A stretch of 58,046 nt of DNA from Umbelopsis ramanniana AG (Eukaryota; Mucoromycota; Umbelopsidomycetes; Umbelopsidales; Umbelopsidaceae). The notes beneath the pieces are model-generated. The model was not told the DNA's origin, did no database searches, and saw nothing but the letters and a program-made list of their open reading frames with translations. Positions within the stretch are counted from its first letter, which is position 1. Each line of letters begins with the position of its first letter. Shown here piece by piece: positions 30,661 through 41,227 of this stretch. The translations under genes and the position numbers were made by a program. The stretch is taken from the NCBI RefSeq assembly GCF_025399195.1, contig NW_026252175.1, positions 1 to 58,046 on the forward strand, written 5' to 3'.

Positions 30661-31633
30661 ATGCCATACCACATTGAAGTAAGGCACCGGAGAACCCGTC
30701 CATGTCAGTCAGACACACACAACTCACATTCCTCATCATTCCCACCCACCCCATCTGCATCTCATCTACTTCGAATCCCTCCAGTATGCAAAGGTACCTT
30801 GACACCCTTTATGCCTTCACGGATGGATCATCATCATCCATACTCACTATCACTTTCTCGGGGGCGCGGCGCGTTTAGAGTGGTCGATCCAAGTGTAAGG
30901 GTCCTAAGAAGACGTGTCAATCGGAGGATCGGAGCATCAAGGTAAGACTGGTCCGATTTCTAGCGCTAATCAACAACCCAGTTGATCGATAGTTTCTTTG
31001 CCTGCAGTCTGGCGACCTCCGTCTCGGTTCGGAGATAGAGGGTGGACAATTTACAGGAGTCGCATGGCGTCACTGGTGAGTGGAAAGCAATGTTGAATGG
31101 ACCAGTAATGGGTATACTAACCTACCGTCTTACGTAGGAAGTGTACCACCCCCAAGGTGCTTGAAAACCTCCAATCGCTTGACAGTGTTGAAGAAGACTT
31201 GATTGGATTTAGTGACCTTCATGAAGAGGATCAGGAACGAGTAAAGACTGCTCTTGAGGAGGGTCATGTTTCAGAATCCGAAGAACCAGAAGGGTATGGC
31301 ATGAATTTTTTTTTTTTTTTTCATTGTGAATATCGAGAGTGACCCTGTGTTGGCAGTGACGAAGAAGAGAAAAAGGAAGAGAAGCCAAAGGCCAAAGCTA
31401 CTGGGAAGAAGGCAGCCGCCAAAAAAGACGACGAAGCAAAGCCCAAGAAAGGATCCAAGGCAAAGACCGAAGACCAAGAAAAGCCCGAACCTAAGAAGCG
31501 TGGTCGCAAGGCTGCTGCTCCCAAGGACGACGGCGAAGAGGCTCCTAAGCCAGCTCCTAAAAAGAGAAGGAACGACAGCAAGGACGAAGAACCCACGGCA
31601 ACCAAAAAAAGAGCTACAAAGAAGACCACCTAA
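30661..31633 (+). CDS. PARP-type zinc-finger protein with long charged tail
   Basis: Six exons: 30661-30678, a 9-nt exon 30785-30793, 30879-30941, 31008-31075, 31140-31293 and 31357-31633. The first four and a half build a PARP-type zinc finger: MPYHIE, YAK, SGRSKCKGPKKTC, LRLGSEIEGGQFTG and RHWKC. The zinc ligands would be two Cys, the His and the last Cys, and TPKVLENL with DLIGFSDLHEEDQERV completes the fold. Such fingers bind DNA breaks or nicks. The remaining 90 residues alternate Lys and Glu/Asp and contain KKRGRK and KKRR nuclear signals. No poly(ADP-ribose) polymerase or ligase domain follows. It is probably a nuclear DNA-binding protein. The 9-nt exon supplies exactly the YAK expected at this point of the finger. 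Confidence 0.85.
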
Positions 31634-31854
31634 TGTTGTCGTAGTTAGCTATTGCTTTTTATTTCTATTGCAAATGATTTGCTCATAAAAAGGAATCCAC
31701 CATTCAACAACGTGACTTGAAGGTGGAAAGGAGGGATTCAAGGCGGATAGTCATGACACAGAAAAGTAAAGAAAATGAAGAATTGGTTTTAAGGTCAATG
31801 CGAAGTGTACAATGCGACGGAAGGGAGGTTGGCAAGTAAAATGAAACATACACA

Positions 31855-34800
31855 CTAGGCGGCGGCTACATGCTCAAGAAAAGAGTTATGCTTTGTATCT
31901 CGTGGGTAACCATCATCGTTATTTGAGGTATCCTGATGATGGGAAGGTTCATCTAACTGTTCCAGTAACAATTCAATTTTATGCTGTGCATCCTTGTATT
32001 GTTGTTGCAAAGCTTGTCGTTCCAGAGTTAAGTTATGGACCTGTCGTTCCCGCTGAGCAATTTCATCTTCGTACTGCGCTCGTTGGTCTTCCCAATCATG
32101 GACAGACGAAGCTCCACCTTGCGGCTTGACAGTCTCTAAATCCTTTTTGAGTTTCTGGTTCATTAAGCGGGTTTCGTCCAATTCAGTATTGGTGTGTTCC
32201 AACGCCGAATTGGTGTTCTCTAACGCTTCACTCAAGCGTTCAATCTCCTCCGTCAAATCTTGGATATGACGACGAGCTTCCTTCTTGTGTTCATTGTAAC
32301 GCGATTTATATTTTTGGCGGTCAGCCATCAATATCTCGCGGTCGTCTTCAAGCTGCTTAACATCATTGGTAAGCTCTTCAGCACGGGACATGGAATCCAA
32401 CGCAGTGTTTTCTAGACCAGCTAGTTTTTCACGGAGATCATACAATTGGGATTCCAATACAGCTTTTTCGCGGAGCCAAGTTTGTTTCTCATCAGAGAGT
32501 TTAGTGCTGGATAGTTGCTGATTCAAAGCCGATTTCAAATCGTTTTCCAGATCGGAGTTGTTTTGCTTCAAGTGATGGACGGTTTGCATTACCAATTCAA
32601 GTTCTTCCTTGGCATGGGCAGCCTTGCTCTTCCAGTCCTCGACCTATGAGATCATTTCCCTCATGTTAGTCGTATTGGGGGGTTTATATCCACGTATTTG
32701 TACAATGTTGGCTTACCTCATGCTCATATCTGCCATCCTCCAAATCGTCCTCCAATTGACGGATTCTGGCCCGCAACTGTTCTTCAATGACACTAACATT
32801 GGCGAGACTTTCTTGGTTCTTGTTGACGGTATCTTGAACATCACCTCGCTCGGCAAGACGCTTGCGATAATTTTCCGCTTCATTGATCGCGGCTTGCGCC
32901 TTTTCGTTGGCGAGTCTCTCTGATTCTACCAAGTTATCACACAGTCGACGAGCGCTGGCAATCTCAGCTTGGAGTTTGGCCATCTGCCCGGTGGACGAGT
33001 CTTGATCAAAGTCTTGTTCGTGAATTTTAAAGCCCTTGTTGATCATAGCATGCTTCATCATGGCAACCTTCACTTCGGCATCTTCAAGTTTGCGGACATA
33101 TTCCGTGAGCTCGGCTTCTTGTTTCGATACCGTATTCGAGAGAGTAGCAATCTCATCCATACTGGCTGCGAGCTGCTGTTGCAAGGAAGCAACCTCACCT
33201 CTTGCTTTGATGTTGGCTGCTTCCAGTTTGGTGATTTGGAGTTTGGCGTCAGACAGTGATCCAGTTGCTTTGGTCGAGGACAACGCTTCAGCAAGTCGAT
33301 TGCTCAAATCGGCCATGCGAGTAGCGTAATCTCGAGCTTGTGCTTCGGCTGTGTTGGCTCGTGCATGGAGTTCAGTGTTTTCTTCCAATGCGCGCGCTTG
33401 TGCTTGTTGGGCCATTTTAGCATCTTGTTGCGCTTGTTGGGCTCGCTCTTGGGCTAATCGTCGAGCAGCTTGATCATGTCCAGCTTGTCGTTGAACGCGA
33501 TCCAAGTCGCGTTGTTTGGATTCACTGTTCGATAATGCCGAGGCAAGGCGTTGTTCCAGTTGCTGCATTCTTTCTGCTTCCACTTTGTCCACCTCATCCT
33601 TTTGACCCGATTTCAACGCCATGTATTTGCTCTTGAAATAAGCGGCTTCTTGCAATGCTGCCAATCGCATCTTGTCTGCTTCCACCACCGTGTTAACAGC
33701 CTGGTGACCTTGATGTCCAATGAGAGCTCGAACCCGCTTAATTTCCATCTTGCATTTGACCAGTTCATCAAACACATTCGCTTGCTCTTCGTTCATGTTG
33801 CCGACATCAAACACTCCATTAGATAGATCTTCTTCGGAGAACCCGAATCGGTCCTCGTGAGTAGGGCTACCAACTCTCATCTTTCTGGCCAGTGAGACTT
33901 CTGTACGCCACCACTGCTCCTTACTCTTCATATCAGCAATCACCGCATCACGATTCTTAATTTCACGCAAAAGGGCTTGACGCTCTTCTTGAGCCGCTTG
34001 GAGAGTTGCATCATTATGAAGTGATGGTGATCCGCTGTCTGTACGATTATGCTCCATAGAAAGCTGTGAAGTCGATGTCTTGGTCGATAACGGTCCTCTT
34101 CGCTGCGCCGGAACAGGTGACGGGGTGTTCTGACCAGTTGGGAGCGGGGTGGGAGGAGACTGTGGCGGGTGTCCAGTTGTGTCATCCTTGTCCATGTAAT
34201 CATAGTCTCCTTGTCCATAGGAGTGTTGCTGTTGTTCCATGGGTCGCACTGCGCGTTGATCAGCTGCGCTTCGAATGCTTCCCGATGAGGCTGAATGTGA
34301 TAAATTACCAGCTTTATTGCCATGGCGTAAAGAGGCGGATCGAGCAGGTCGGCTGGCTTCCGTGCGGACAGGCTCTTTCAATGTGGCTCGATTGGAAGTC
34401 ATGCGGCGCAACTGGCCATCGTCATCGGGGAAATGACTAACCCGTTGCATCTGTGATGATGAGTGCCCATTAGGAAGAGGCATGGGTGCTGGAGGATATT
34501 TTGGAGAGGGTGGTTGTCCATGTGGAGGTGACGGGTTGAGCATCGGCCCATTGTTGGCCTGGGCAGAGCGTGGTGAAGGGGGTCCTCTTTCCGCAAGTTC
34601 TTGATATGATCGTCTGATTTGAGGGCCAAGGTTCTCTGGTGTTCTCACTCCTTGGGGGGATCCGTTTATCCCTGCGTCTGAAGGGTACTTGATGCGACCT
34701 ATCGACGATGGCGATTAGAGACTACGACCGCATCAATGATGATAGCCAAAAAAATACTCACTGGTGTCGAGAACATGAACTAGATTGGGATCTTCTGCTT

Positions 34801-36096
34801 TTGGAGGCAACAATCCACCAATGACGAAGATTTTTTCCTGGATAGCAGTCAGAGAGTGACCATATCGTGGAGATGGAGCTGGACCCATGTTTTGGAACAT
34901 ATACCATCGTTGGTCTAATGTGCCATGAGGGAGAAAAAATTAAAATGACGGGCAACCAGGTCAAAATCTTTCACAGTCTACAAACACTCACTGTAAATGC
35001 GGTATGCACATAGATCACCGAGCGCTTGGCCGTCCGTACTTCGACCACCAAATAAATAAATAGCACCATCTGCATAGGCTATAGATGCACCTTCTCTCGG
35101 GGAGGGAACATATCCCATAGCATTGATATTCGTCCATAGATGTGATGAAAGGTCAAAGCACCATATATCGTTGAGTAAGGTATGGCCGTCGGAACCACCA
35201 AATCTAAGGAAATGCAAAAAATTCAACGGTCAGTGGTCATCGCGACCAGACGCCTATCTGATGAGGAGTACTTGCATATAGAAGAAATTGTCCACGATGA
35301 CACATGAATGTCCAGATCGTGGTGATGGGCCTTCATTTTTGTAGGTAACGTATTCCCAGCCTAGAAAGAAGAGGTGCTAATTGAATATGGCGTACTAAAA
35401 ATGGGACTATCAAGCAGGAAGCTCCAATATTACCTGCACCAACATGAAAGATCAACAAATCACCGAGCATCTGGCCATTCACAGTGTGACCTCCATGAAT
35501 ATACATTTGATTAGCAGAGACAGCAGCTGCATGTGCTTGTCTAGGTACTGGGTCGCTACTGTCGGATAAAGTTCGAGTCCATTGGCGGGTTTCTTAGATC
35601 GAAATGTGAATTTAGTGCACCTAGATGAAAGTATCATAGAAAAGAACACTTGAAATTACATACGTATATTAAGTGAATACACAGTATTGTCACCATGATC
35701 GGCAGGGCTCTTAAGTTGACCTCCAAACACTAAAAATTGCGAGAGTTAAATTCGGTTGGACTCGGTGCCGGCTTCATTGAATAGTGAATTCTTACCAATA
35801 AGCTGATTTCCAATAGAAACAATGGAATGATAGCAGCGGGCACTTGGAGCGTCACCACCGGTGCTTGTGGCAGATGCTGATAAGTTCACTGGGTCGATTA
35901 AATAAAGATCTTTCTTCGGGGCCCCTTTGGTAACCCCGCCAAACAGGCACACTACGCGGTCGTTGTGTTGAGTGGCAGCATGAGCTATTCTTGGTAAACA
36001 TGATGCGCCGGTTAATTTACGTTGGGACCAAGGGTAAATTGCTTTTTCAGTCGAAGACTGAGACCCTTTCCCTGACAACTTTGAGAAAAGAGACAT
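31855..36096 (-). CDS. TEA1: Tea1-like kelch-repeat, coiled-coil polarity protein
   Basis: One long multi-exon gene. The N-terminal third (34.65-36.1 kb) holds about six kelch repeats, for example RIAHAATQHNDRVVCLFGG, YHSIVSIGNQLIVFGG, QMYIHGGHTVNGQMLGDL, RFGGSDGHTLLNDIWCFDL and GAIYLFGGRSTDGQALGDL, forming a beta-propeller. A Pro/Ser/Gln-rich linker follows (about 34.0-34.65 kb). The remainder, to the stop at 31855-31857, is an unbroken coiled coil rich in Ala/Gln/Glu/Lys of about 800 residues with one intron near 32.65 kb. This is the architecture of fission yeast Tea1, which travels on microtubule plus ends and marks cell tips for polarised growth. It is likely to act in hyphal tip growth here, by inference. 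Confidence 0.9.
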
Positions 36097-37276
36097 TCAA
36101 AGGAAAGGAATAGGGATTGCTTTCGAAGATGGAAACTTTCAGGTCCTTGAAACGCTGGCTGCCTTTCAATTTCAATTTTTTTTTCTGTGAAATGAACATT
36201 TGCTTTTTGAACAACCGCTGCTTACAAGGGGACACAGGCCATCGCTTGCCTCTTGACTATTCAGCGCGATACTCGTTCTTTAGCTACGATACGTCAAAAA
36301 CGAAGAGATCATTTTCATCGAACACTACTCCAAGTCAAAGACGAGTATCCGCGGCTTGTTCCTGTAGTGCTAGCGATACTGGGGCGTGGTCTGGGGTTTC
36401 ACGACCGAAACTCCGCTTATGGTGGTTGCTTCACGAATCTCATTTTACCTATGTTTTGACCATGGACCCTGGGCGAAGTCAACAGAAGAAACTTCATAAC
36501 GTAAGCTATTATTGTAGAAAATGTGTTAAACGAGAGGCCATTGAATGTAAATTCATCAAAGGTCTCACTCATGCATGTGAAAACTAGCCGTACTGTAGTA
36601 AATGGATCTTGTCGTGAAAGTCTACCTTCTTACGGCAGGCAACGGCGTGGACCCATTACATTTAATACTTCAGCCATGGTTACCATCGAATGAATACAGC
36701 TTTACACAACGTACCTACTAAACATAAGAGTGTCGCACCACGTTTACGAGCTGCTGGCTGAAACGACTTTGTACCGCTTTACACTGGATCAACCCCTCGC
36801 TCGTTGTATACCTATCGCTTGTACCAAATATCTCAGAAATCTATCAAAACGAAAGAAAAATAATTTTCTTTAAAGAAACAAACGCGTTTCATGCGGTAGT
36901 GTATACTGGGTCTGTCGTATGCAGCACCTACAAAGACCATTCTATGTTGTTACAAAAGTGGCACGGTTACTGAGAAGTTAGTTTCTGATGATGATAAAAT
37001 TAATAATTTTTTTTTTCACCATAATAAAGCTTACGCTGTCAAGATAACCTGTGTGAAAGAATATATCTGAAAACGTTTAATGGTATAAGGCATTGCTGCT
37101 GCTAGAAAGACGAGGGCAGGTAAGGTCGCCTTAATTGATGACGTAGACAAAAAATTGATAGCAGCAGAGAGTGAGCGCGCTGACAAGCAAAGTGCAGTCC
37201 ACTATCACGAAAAAAGGCGGGCAAGTCGTGAATATTTTTGCCTAAACGTTTGATTCACTCCCATTTTGGTGTTGTA
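36097..37276. other. divergent intergenic region, nothing certain
   Basis: It separates the TEA1-like gene (-) and NUP54 (+). Open frames at 36117-36587 and 36253-36459 (+) overlap in different frames and match no family I know. A T-run occurs near 37008-37016. No RNA or repeat is recognised. Confidence 0.45.
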
Positions 37277-39185
37277 ATGGCATTTACCTTTGGATCAAAG
37301 CCTGCAACGTCAACAGCATCGCCTTTTGGAGGTGGTTTTGGCACTAACACGGGAGGATCCTTTGGATCAACTAATACTGCGCCTACTTCTAATGCGTTTT
37401 CATTTGGCAACAATGCCAGTTCCGCTGCACCTCCCACATCCACCACGCCAAGTTTTGGATTCGGAGCAAGTGCTGCTCCACCTGCTACTTCCACTGCACC
37501 TAGCTTTGGATTTGGTAACAATACCACCATTCCAAATCCCACCGGCTTGTTCGGCAATACACAACAACAACAACAAACTGGTGGGTTTGGAACAAATACC
37601 TCCCAACCATCTATGTTTGGTTCTAATACGACAGCGACATCCACAGCCCCAAGCATGTTCGGATCCAATACCGCAACATCCACAGCTCCAAGCTTATTTG
37701 GGTCCAACACAGCAACGTCTTCCGCTCCAGGTCTATTTGGGAATACCACCAATCCGTCCACAGGATCCAATCTCTTTGGCACAAATACGAACACTTCGCA
37801 ACCATCATTATTCGGTCAATCAACTACCACGCCGTCGTTGTTTGGATCGACTACACAAAATACAGCACCATCACTGTTTGGAAATACAGGAGGAACGTCA
37901 CTATTTGGCTCTAAGCCTACTACACTGGGGGGTACTGGAAATATGTTTGGAGCACAACAACCTACTATTGGTATGTAAAGAGGGGGGAGTGATACGAATG
38001 ACTGAAAACACTGACTGATATTGGTAAAAAAAATAAATTGAGTAGGTGCCAATGCAAATGCACAACAACAGCAAAATCAACAAGTCTGGCAATACCTCTC
38101 ACAGCAAGAACAGAGCGCACAGCAATTGAATCAACGCTTGCTGCCGGGACAGCACGCTAACCCACAATACATATGGCAATCCCTTGCCTTGATAAAAAGC
38201 GAATGGGATCCTAATTCACCCAACTGTAAATTCAAGCACTACTTTTACAATATTGTCCATCCCAGCGAAGTGCAACGATTTACGAAACCACCCAATGAAG
38301 ACGATAAGGCTTGGGAGATGGCTATGAAGAACAATCCCGATCCTAGCTGGTAAGGGCCATGGCTGGTTTAGTTGAAAGGGAGACTTCTGTGACTGACGTT
38401 TTTTTTTCAATGGGGGTTTAGTATGGTGCCTGTTCGAGCTGTGGGCTTCGAAGCACTTCGTACTCGTATTGAGACACAGGATAGACAATGCCAGGCGCAC
38501 CGAATCAAACTAGAGGTAGGTGAAGGATGGAAACGAGAATGGCATAAACCACGAAACTAACTATGTCACCTGTCAATGCAGCAATTGGACCAGAAGATGA
38601 AAGAAGTCAGACGTAAACACACCATTGAAACCATTGTCAAGCTTCAAGAATATAAACGTCGCCATATTGATCTAACACAGAGGGTGATACAGGTAAACCA
38701 GACATGTGGCAATTCTTGGCGTTGGTCGGCGTGATATTAATCTACGTGACGGGTTATGTCAGTTTTTGAAATATGCACAGATACTTCGTAACAAAGGATT
38801 CTCCATCGAGAACGATGAAGAAGCACTGCGGGCTAAACTGGAAAACGTACAAAGCCATTTACAGCAATCTGAGCAGTTCCATGGTAAACTCAACCAACTC
38901 TGGGCACAGCTTCAATTGGTTCGAGAGTCCAGCCGGATCTATGGAGGAAATGAAGATGATAAGGGGTGGGCGTCTGTGAGTGAGAAAGACATGCAAACCA
39001 TCTCCAAGGTAAAGTAAAGGAACAATGTTTACACGTATTTATGGTTCAGTTATTTATATACATTTTTTTTTTCACAGGTGTTGGAAGACCAGCAGAATGG
39101 TCTCGCTCATGTTATGAAAATATTACGTGACGATGTTCAAGATGCCATTGTACTCAGTCAAGCCCTGCAAGAGCAAAGTCAATGA
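37277..39185 (+). CDS. NUP54: FG-repeat nucleoporin Nup54/Nup57
   Basis: About six exons. The first 230 residues are a Thr/Ser/Asn-rich FG domain with many GLFG, MFG, SLFG and FGFG units, which binds transport receptors in the pore channel. A Gln-rich bridge follows (QQQQNQQVWQYLSQQEQSAQ). Next is the conserved block LPGQHANPQYIWQSLALIKS, which continues to HYFYNIVHPSEVQRF and VPVRAVGFEALRTRIETQD of the alpha/beta region. The C-terminal coiled coil (KHTIETIVKLQEYKRRH through QQNGLAHVMKILRDD) pairs with Nup62/Nsp1-type partners. I start at MAFTFG (37277), because the 13 codons upstream do not look like FG sequence. AATAAA follows at 39199-39204. Confidence 0.92.
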
Positions 39186-39198
39186 AATACTTACAATC

Positions 39199-39204
39199 AA
39201 TAAA
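39199..39204 (+). terminator. polyadenylation signal AATAAA after NUP54
   Basis: AATAAA lies 14 bases after the stop codon. Confidence 0.4.
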
Positions 39205-39986
39205 ATTTGCGTCGTCTCACTGTGTGTTGCTTTTTTTTAATGACCTCGTCCAACGTTACATTGGATGATCTCGGCTGTTAAAACCAGGGGGGGACAAACT
39301 GGGCGGACTTCGGATTGGATAAAAATGGTGTTCCCTATTTTTACTCTTGCCCAGAGAACGAATCGATTGCGGCGATACGGCACGAGGATGTCAAGCCTTG
39401 TCATCGGGACGAGGGCTTGATGCTATTGAGCAGCGGTGAAATACATGGACGCGACCAAAGTCAGCAAAGAAAGTTTAGAAACGTTTGACATTCTTTGCTG
39501 AAAATTGTCATGAAGAAGGTGGTTCGTTGCCTCAAATGCAAAGCGTAATGGGATAAACCAACTAATAATAATAATGGGAGTGCGACAGAGACGGGGTTTT
39601 ATGTTCGAAAATTACGTGTAACATTAGGCCCCACTTTTCTCGGCCAACAATTGAAACGTATTGATTGGTAGTCGTTTCAGGCGGACAGTAGGGAAGCAAG
39701 AGGAGACAGGCTAGGAGCATGAATATCGAGCTATCGGTGGATGGTTTTGGGCTATGAAAGCTTGAACTGAAAAGTCAGAGGTTTGGCTCGCACTGTTCAA
39801 CAGCCAAAATGCTCGTCGCTTAATAACCAAACGGTCAGACCTTATGGGTGGGCCTTGACCTGAATGGGTAACAACACAGCGTGGTTTGCATCTCAGGAAG
39901 AAAATAACTTGAAACTCCACCAAAGCCACTATACCGAAATCATACTCAACCACTGTGTCTGCATTTCAATTAACCGCGCGCGCAAG

Positions 39987-39994
39987 TATAAAGG
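39987..39994 (+). promoter_or_regulatory. TATA box of the GPI-protein gene
   Basis: TATAAAGG sits 75 bp upstream of the ATG, followed by a CT-rich leader, the usual arrangement of a strong fungal promoter. Confidence 0.6.
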
Positions 39995-40061
39995 ATGAGA
40001 GCCTCGAGCACCCACATTTCTTTCAGAAATCTCCCTCTCCCTTTACACTCTCCTTTAAAAC

Positions 40062-40768
40062 ATGAAGTCCATTGTTGCTGCCATTGCTGCTTTCGCCATT
40101 GCTGCCGTTAGCGCTCAAACCACCCCCGTTTCCCTCACCTCCCCCCTTACTGGAACCGTCTACACCGCTGGTACCAACGCCATTATCACCTGGATTAACC
40201 CCACCGTTACCACCATCTCGCAAATTGAACTCGTTAAGGGCCCCTCCTCTGCTCTTCAACCCGTTCTCACCGTTACCACCAATGTTAACGCTGCTGACAT
40301 GACCTACACCTGGGCCATCCCTGCTGACACCGCTGCTGGCACTGACTGTAAGTATTTGCGTTGGATGGAGGAAAATTTTTCTGTGTGTTTGTTGTGGCTC
40401 ACCGTCGTTGGTTTTTTCTTCATGTAGACGCTTTCGAGCTCGGTACCTCCCCTAACATCGCTTACTCTGGTTTCTTCACCATCCAAGCTGGTTCCGGAGC
40501 CGTCGCTTCTTCCAACAGCTCCTCTGCTGCTTCCAACAGCACCGCTGCTGCCACCTCTGCTGCTGCCACCTCTGCTGCTTCTTCCTCCGTCCCTGCCACC
40601 ACCTCCATGGCCGCCACCACCTCCGTGGCCGCCACCTCCGCTGCTAGCTCCTCTGCTGCTGCCTCTTCTTCCGCTGCTGCCACCACCAAGGCCTCCGGAG
40701 CCTCTGCCCTCAAGGCTGGTGTTGTTGGTGCTGGTCTCGTTGCCGGTGCTGCTGCCCTTCTCCTTTAA
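40062..40768 (+). CDS. GPI-anchored Ser/Thr/Ala-rich cell wall protein (Kre9/Knh1-type N-domain)
   Basis: Two exons (40062-40347, 40428-40768). Residues 1-18 form a signal peptide (MKSIVAAIAAFAIAAVSA). The next 90 residues form a beta-sandwich domain (SPLTGTVYTAGTNAIITW, YTWAIPADTAAGTDYAFELG) like the Ser-Thr-rich GPI-anchored/Kre9-Knh1 family. A long Ser/Thr/Ala stalk, probably O-mannosylated, leads to the GPI signal: a small-residue site near KASGAS and the hydrophobic tail AGVVGAGLVAGAAALLL. Codon choice is extreme (GCT/GCC, ACC, TCC, GTT almost exclusively), unlike neighbours, which suggests very high expression, as do the TATA box and CT leader. It is likely to be a surface or wall protein. 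Confidence 0.88.
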
Positions 40769-41227
40769 ATCTGGAGAGGATAGCCCCTTACACTTAAGAA
40801 AACAAATCATTTCATGTTTCTAAAAGATTAACTACATACAATTCTCTCTCCCTCCAATGTACTTTTTTGTTTCTTCGCAGCTTCCAACTATTCATCAGTA
40901 TACTCTCCTTTCCCTCCCTCCAATGGAAGACAATATCCACACAACCTCAAATTTTTAAGTTCGCTTTTAAAGTAATGTTATGTGCCATTCTTTTTTTCAT
41001 GACTGAAAAAATTATCACACAATAGTAGATTCGTTGTCAACAATGAATTGTTTTAATCCCCATACCACGCGTCTGTAAAGTTTTTTTTTTTTTTTTTGGA
41101 GTTTTCCTTGGCATGACATGCTATTTACATCTGCGACCCTCTTTGAACACCCGTTGAACCTATCGGTTCTTTTTGTTTTCTGGCCTGTTCAACAACCGCG
41201 TACCTTCTGTGAACTCTAAATTTCTTC
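40769..41227. other. intergenic with a long T run
   Basis: It contains the GPI-gene 3' flank and the promoter of the next gene. About 19-20 consecutive T occur at about 41078-41098. No gene is seen. Confidence 0.5.

Larger units (their letters stand above)
39186..40061. other. intergenic, promoter of a likely highly expressed gene
   Basis: It contains the NUP54 polyadenylation signal and the upstream region of the GPI-protein gene, including a TATA box. The leader just before the ATG is strongly C/T-rich (about 40019-40060). Nothing else is recognised. Confidence 0.5.

Noticed and set aside
36117-36587. 156-codon plus-strand frame upstream of NUP54, overlapped by another at 36253-36459
   Set aside because: Two frames compete, neither has a recognisable domain or splice context, and they lie in the TEA1/NUP54 promoter region.
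37255-37794. Long minus-strand open frame opposite NUP54
   Set aside because: It is the mirror of the FG-repeat coding sequence, low in complexity and with no independent signals.
40304-40810. Minus-strand Gly/Ser-rich open frames opposite the GPI protein
   Set aside because: They arise from the extreme codon bias of the plus-strand gene, whose signal peptide, splice sites and GPI tail are convincing.
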